In this document: positions 5,395-6,906 of the stretch, piece after piece
Position numbering within the stretch: the first letter of the stretch is position 1
Layout: each line of letters starts with the position of its first letter
Assembly (NCBI GenBank): GCA_025924775.1
Contig: JAICHS010000123.1
Location: 1-6,906 of the forward strand
Reading direction: 5' to 3'
Origin: Rhodanobacteraceae bacterium
GTDB lineage: Bacteria > Pseudomonadota > Gammaproteobacteria > Xanthomonadales > Rhodanobacteraceae
Length of the DNA: 6,906 nucleotides
The notes under the pieces: model-generated
Databases searched by the model: none
What the model was told of the DNA's origin: nothing
Seen by the model: the letters and a program-made list of their open reading frames with translations, nothing else
Position numbers and translations under genes: made by a program

Positions 5395-6503
5395 AGACGC
5401 GCCTCGACGTGCATTCAACGATCGTGCGGATGTGCCAACGCTTTGCGCAACCCACCCGCACCGCGTCACAAGGTCACGCCATGAATCCGGCAGCTGGGTC
5501 GAATCGTACGGAGGCTTTCCTGCGGATCCGCCATTTCGTCCTGGCCGCGATGGCGTTGACGGCCATGGTCGTTGCGGGTCCGGTTTTCGCGGACAACAAC
5601 ACGTGCAGTTCGAACAGCAAATCCGGCGGCACCGTCACGTTCACGCTGCCCAGCGAAATCGTGGTCCCGCAGAACGGCGCTACCAGCGGACCGTTGTGGA
5701 CCTCGCCAGCGGTAATGCCGGTCAATTCACCCAGTTTCTCTTCCTGTGGCACCAATGTTCCGAATGGCCTTGAAAACGCGACCTGGGGTGGGACCAGCGC
5801 CGGCGACAATACGCTGTATCCCACCAGCGTGCCCTGGTTGTCATACCGGATATTGCAATCGGGGAACGCGCTGTTGCCGTTTGGCTCTCAACCGTCCCCG
5901 TCCAGCGTCGGCGCCATCAATGCCCAAATCAGCTCCCCATTCCAATTGCAGCTCGTGATCACCGGCACGATTCCCAGCGGCAACCAGACATTGCCCACCG
6001 GCCAACTGGTACGGTGGGATTTCACGTTGGGTGGCGGAGCAATCTTTGCCGTCGATACATTCAGTATTGGCGGATCCGGTGCGATCAACATCATCCAGCC
6101 ATGTGTCATCGCGATCGACCCCACCACGGTGACGCTGCCGACCGTAACGACCTCGGCATTTGCCGGGGCTGGCTCAACCGCAGGCACCACGCCGTTCCAG
6201 ATCAATCTGACCAACTGCCCGACAGGCGATCAGCTCAGCATCACGCTCACCACCAGCAACCCGCAGACCGGCACGACAGGCGTCATCCAGAATACCGCCG
6301 CGACGAGTCCGGCGGCGGGCGTAGGCGTTCAGTTGCTGGATGGCGCCGGCAAACCGATATCTTTCGGCAGCGCGATCCCGGAAGGACCCATTCCAGGCGC
6401 AACGGTCAATCTTCCGTTCGCCGCGCGCTACTATCAAACCGACGCCGCAGTGACGGGTGGCATGGTCACCGCAGTCGCGACCTATACGCTGACTTATCAG
6501 TAA
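5391..6503 (+). CDS. Two-domain pilus tip adhesin
   Basis: This protein of 370 residues (340 from the inner start) is probably the tip adhesin. A hydrophobic signal segment, HFVLAAMALTAMVVAGPVFA, ends at residue 67 by the first start. A unique N-terminal domain (about 68-232), with Cys72 and Cys119, would be the receptor-binding lectin-like part; I cannot name its ligand. The C-terminal pilin domain (about 233-370) has Cys238/Cys276 and the donor-strand motif with Gly357 at -14 and Tyr369 at -2. It closely resembles the major pilin and ends in the same YTLTYQ. A two-domain subunit without its own donor strand at the mature N-terminus suits the tip. ATG 5391 overlaps the usher stop and follows AGGG. 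ATG 5481 gives a more normal 37-residue signal peptide. Confidence 0.88.
   Translation: MKTRLDVHSTIVRMCQRFAQPTRTASQGHAMNPAAGSNRTEAFLRIRHFVLAAMALTAMVVAGPVFADNNTCSSNSKSGGTVTFTLPSEIVVPQNGATSGPLWTSPAVMPVNSPSFSSCGTNVPNGLENATWGGTSAGDNTLYPTSVPWLSYRILQSGNALLPFGSQPSPSSVGAINAQISSPFQLQLVITGTIPSGNQTLPTGQLVRWDFTLGGGAIFAVDTFSIGGSGAINIIQPCVIAIDPTTVTLPTVTTSAFAGAGSTAGTTPFQINLTNCPTGDQLSITLTTSNPQTGTTGVIQNTAATSPAAGVGVQLLDGAGKPISFGSAIPEGPIPGATVNLPFAARYYQTDAAVTGGMVTAVATYTLTYQ
5470..5483 (+). promoter_or_regulatory. Alternative start site of the adhesin
   Basis: AAGG at 5470-5473 lies 7 nt before an in-frame ATG at 5481. This start removes a charged, non-hydrophobic stretch of 30 residues and leaves a 37-residue signal peptide. 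The upstream start at 5391 has an equally good SD, AGGG at 5380-5383, plus stop/start overlap with the usher. The sequence does not settle which is used. Confidence 0.45.
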
Positions 6504-6512
6504 AGTCAGGGG

Positions 6513-6906
6513 CTAGCCTCGGCCATCGCGCGCCAGCTTCGCCAGCGGTTTGCCCGCGGCGTCGAGCATCACCAGCTCGCCATTGACGATCGCGACCTTG
6601 GCGGTATTCCGGAACGCGTTGAACACGCCCTGCTCCACGTGCATGGCGCCCGCGGGTTGCAGGCAGGCCATCCTGGTGGAAAGGGTTTGCTTGAATTCCG
6701 CGCTGCCATCGGCCGCGATCCGGTAACGCGCCCCGTAGGCGTTGCAGCCGGTTTTTCCTGACGCATGGCCCCCACGCAATCGCAGTGTCGCGTGGACACC
6801 CGCGGGCACCGGCTGGCCATCGAGTTCGACAAAACGCCATTCGCTGCCATCAAGGTTGGCGAGACTCGCGCTCGACGGCGCGGACGAGGGCGCCGCGACA
6901 GATGCC
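6513..6906 (-). CDS. META/HslJ-domain protein, C-terminal part (runs off right edge)
   Basis: The minus-strand frame is open from the right edge to the TAG at 6513-6515, giving 130 codons plus a partial one. An Ala/Ser/Pro-rich linker (ASVAAPSSAPSSAS) precedes a META (DUF306) domain. The domain begins LDGSEWRFVELDG and carries the hallmark TGCNAYGARY and STRMACLQP motifs and the terminal VNGELVMLDAAGKPL strand. HslJ of E. coli, of this family, is a heat-inducible outer-membrane lipoprotein linked to novobiocin resistance; its molecular role is unclear. The linker suggests an exported, probably lipid-anchored protein here, but the signal is outside the window. GTG at 6809 lies inside the domain and is unlikely to be the start. 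The gene converges on the adhesin with 9 bp between the stops. Confidence 0.9.
   Translation of the reverse strand, partial: ASVAAPSSAPSSASLANLDGSEWRFVELDGQPVPAGVHATLRLRGGHASGKTGCNAYGARYRIAADGSAEFKQTLSTRMACLQPAGAMHVEQGVFNAFRNTAKVAIVNGELVMLDAAGKPLAKLARDGRG

Overview
The window looks like chromosomal DNA of a high-GC gammaproteobacterium of the Xanthomonadales/Lysobacterales. Three things point there: the EF-Tu N-terminus reads ALTKVGAERFGGEFK after the P-loop, the tRNA order Tyr-Gly-Thr sits directly upstream of tuf, and the fimbrial operon has the four-gene layout known from Stenotrophomonas SMF-1. A member of Rhodanobacteraceae or Xanthomonadaceae is my inference; genus cannot be fixed from sequence alone.

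Left part (1-993, minus strand): the 5' end of a tRNA-tuf operon. In transcription order it has a candidate sigma-70 promoter (965-993), a leader of about 145 nt with a strong hairpin, a degenerate 5' copy of tRNA-Tyr (750-813), intact tRNA-Tyr(GTA), tRNA-Gly(TCC) and tRNA-Thr(GGT), and the first 45 codons of EF-Tu, which runs off the left edge. The spacers hold more structure than expected: a 15-bp copy of the tRNA-Tyr 3' end, a 13-bp spacer repeat, and three hairpins between tRNA-Gly and tRNA-Thr. Together these suggest past tandem duplication and decay of tRNA-Tyr.

Middle (about 1119-6503, plus strand): a compact chaperone-usher pilus operon transcribed divergently from the tRNA operon. 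It has a promoter, a leader of about 130 nt with competing stems, the major pilin, an intercistronic 11-bp hairpin, a PapD-like periplasmic chaperone, an outer-membrane usher, and a two-domain tip adhesin. Chaperone/usher and usher/adhesin overlap at ATGA, so the last three genes are probably translationally coupled. The hairpin lies after the pilin, where it could keep pilin mRNA in excess. No regulator, recombinase or separate minor pilin is visible, so the pilus appears to be built from one repeating subunit and one tip adhesin.

Right edge (6513-6906, minus strand): the C-terminal part of a META/HslJ-domain protein, probably an envelope lipoprotein, convergent with the adhesin gene and only 9 bp away.

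I found no CRISPR array, insertion sequence or toxin-antitoxin pair. The main content belongs to known families. The least explained parts are the tRNA-Tyr-derived debris and the structured leaders.
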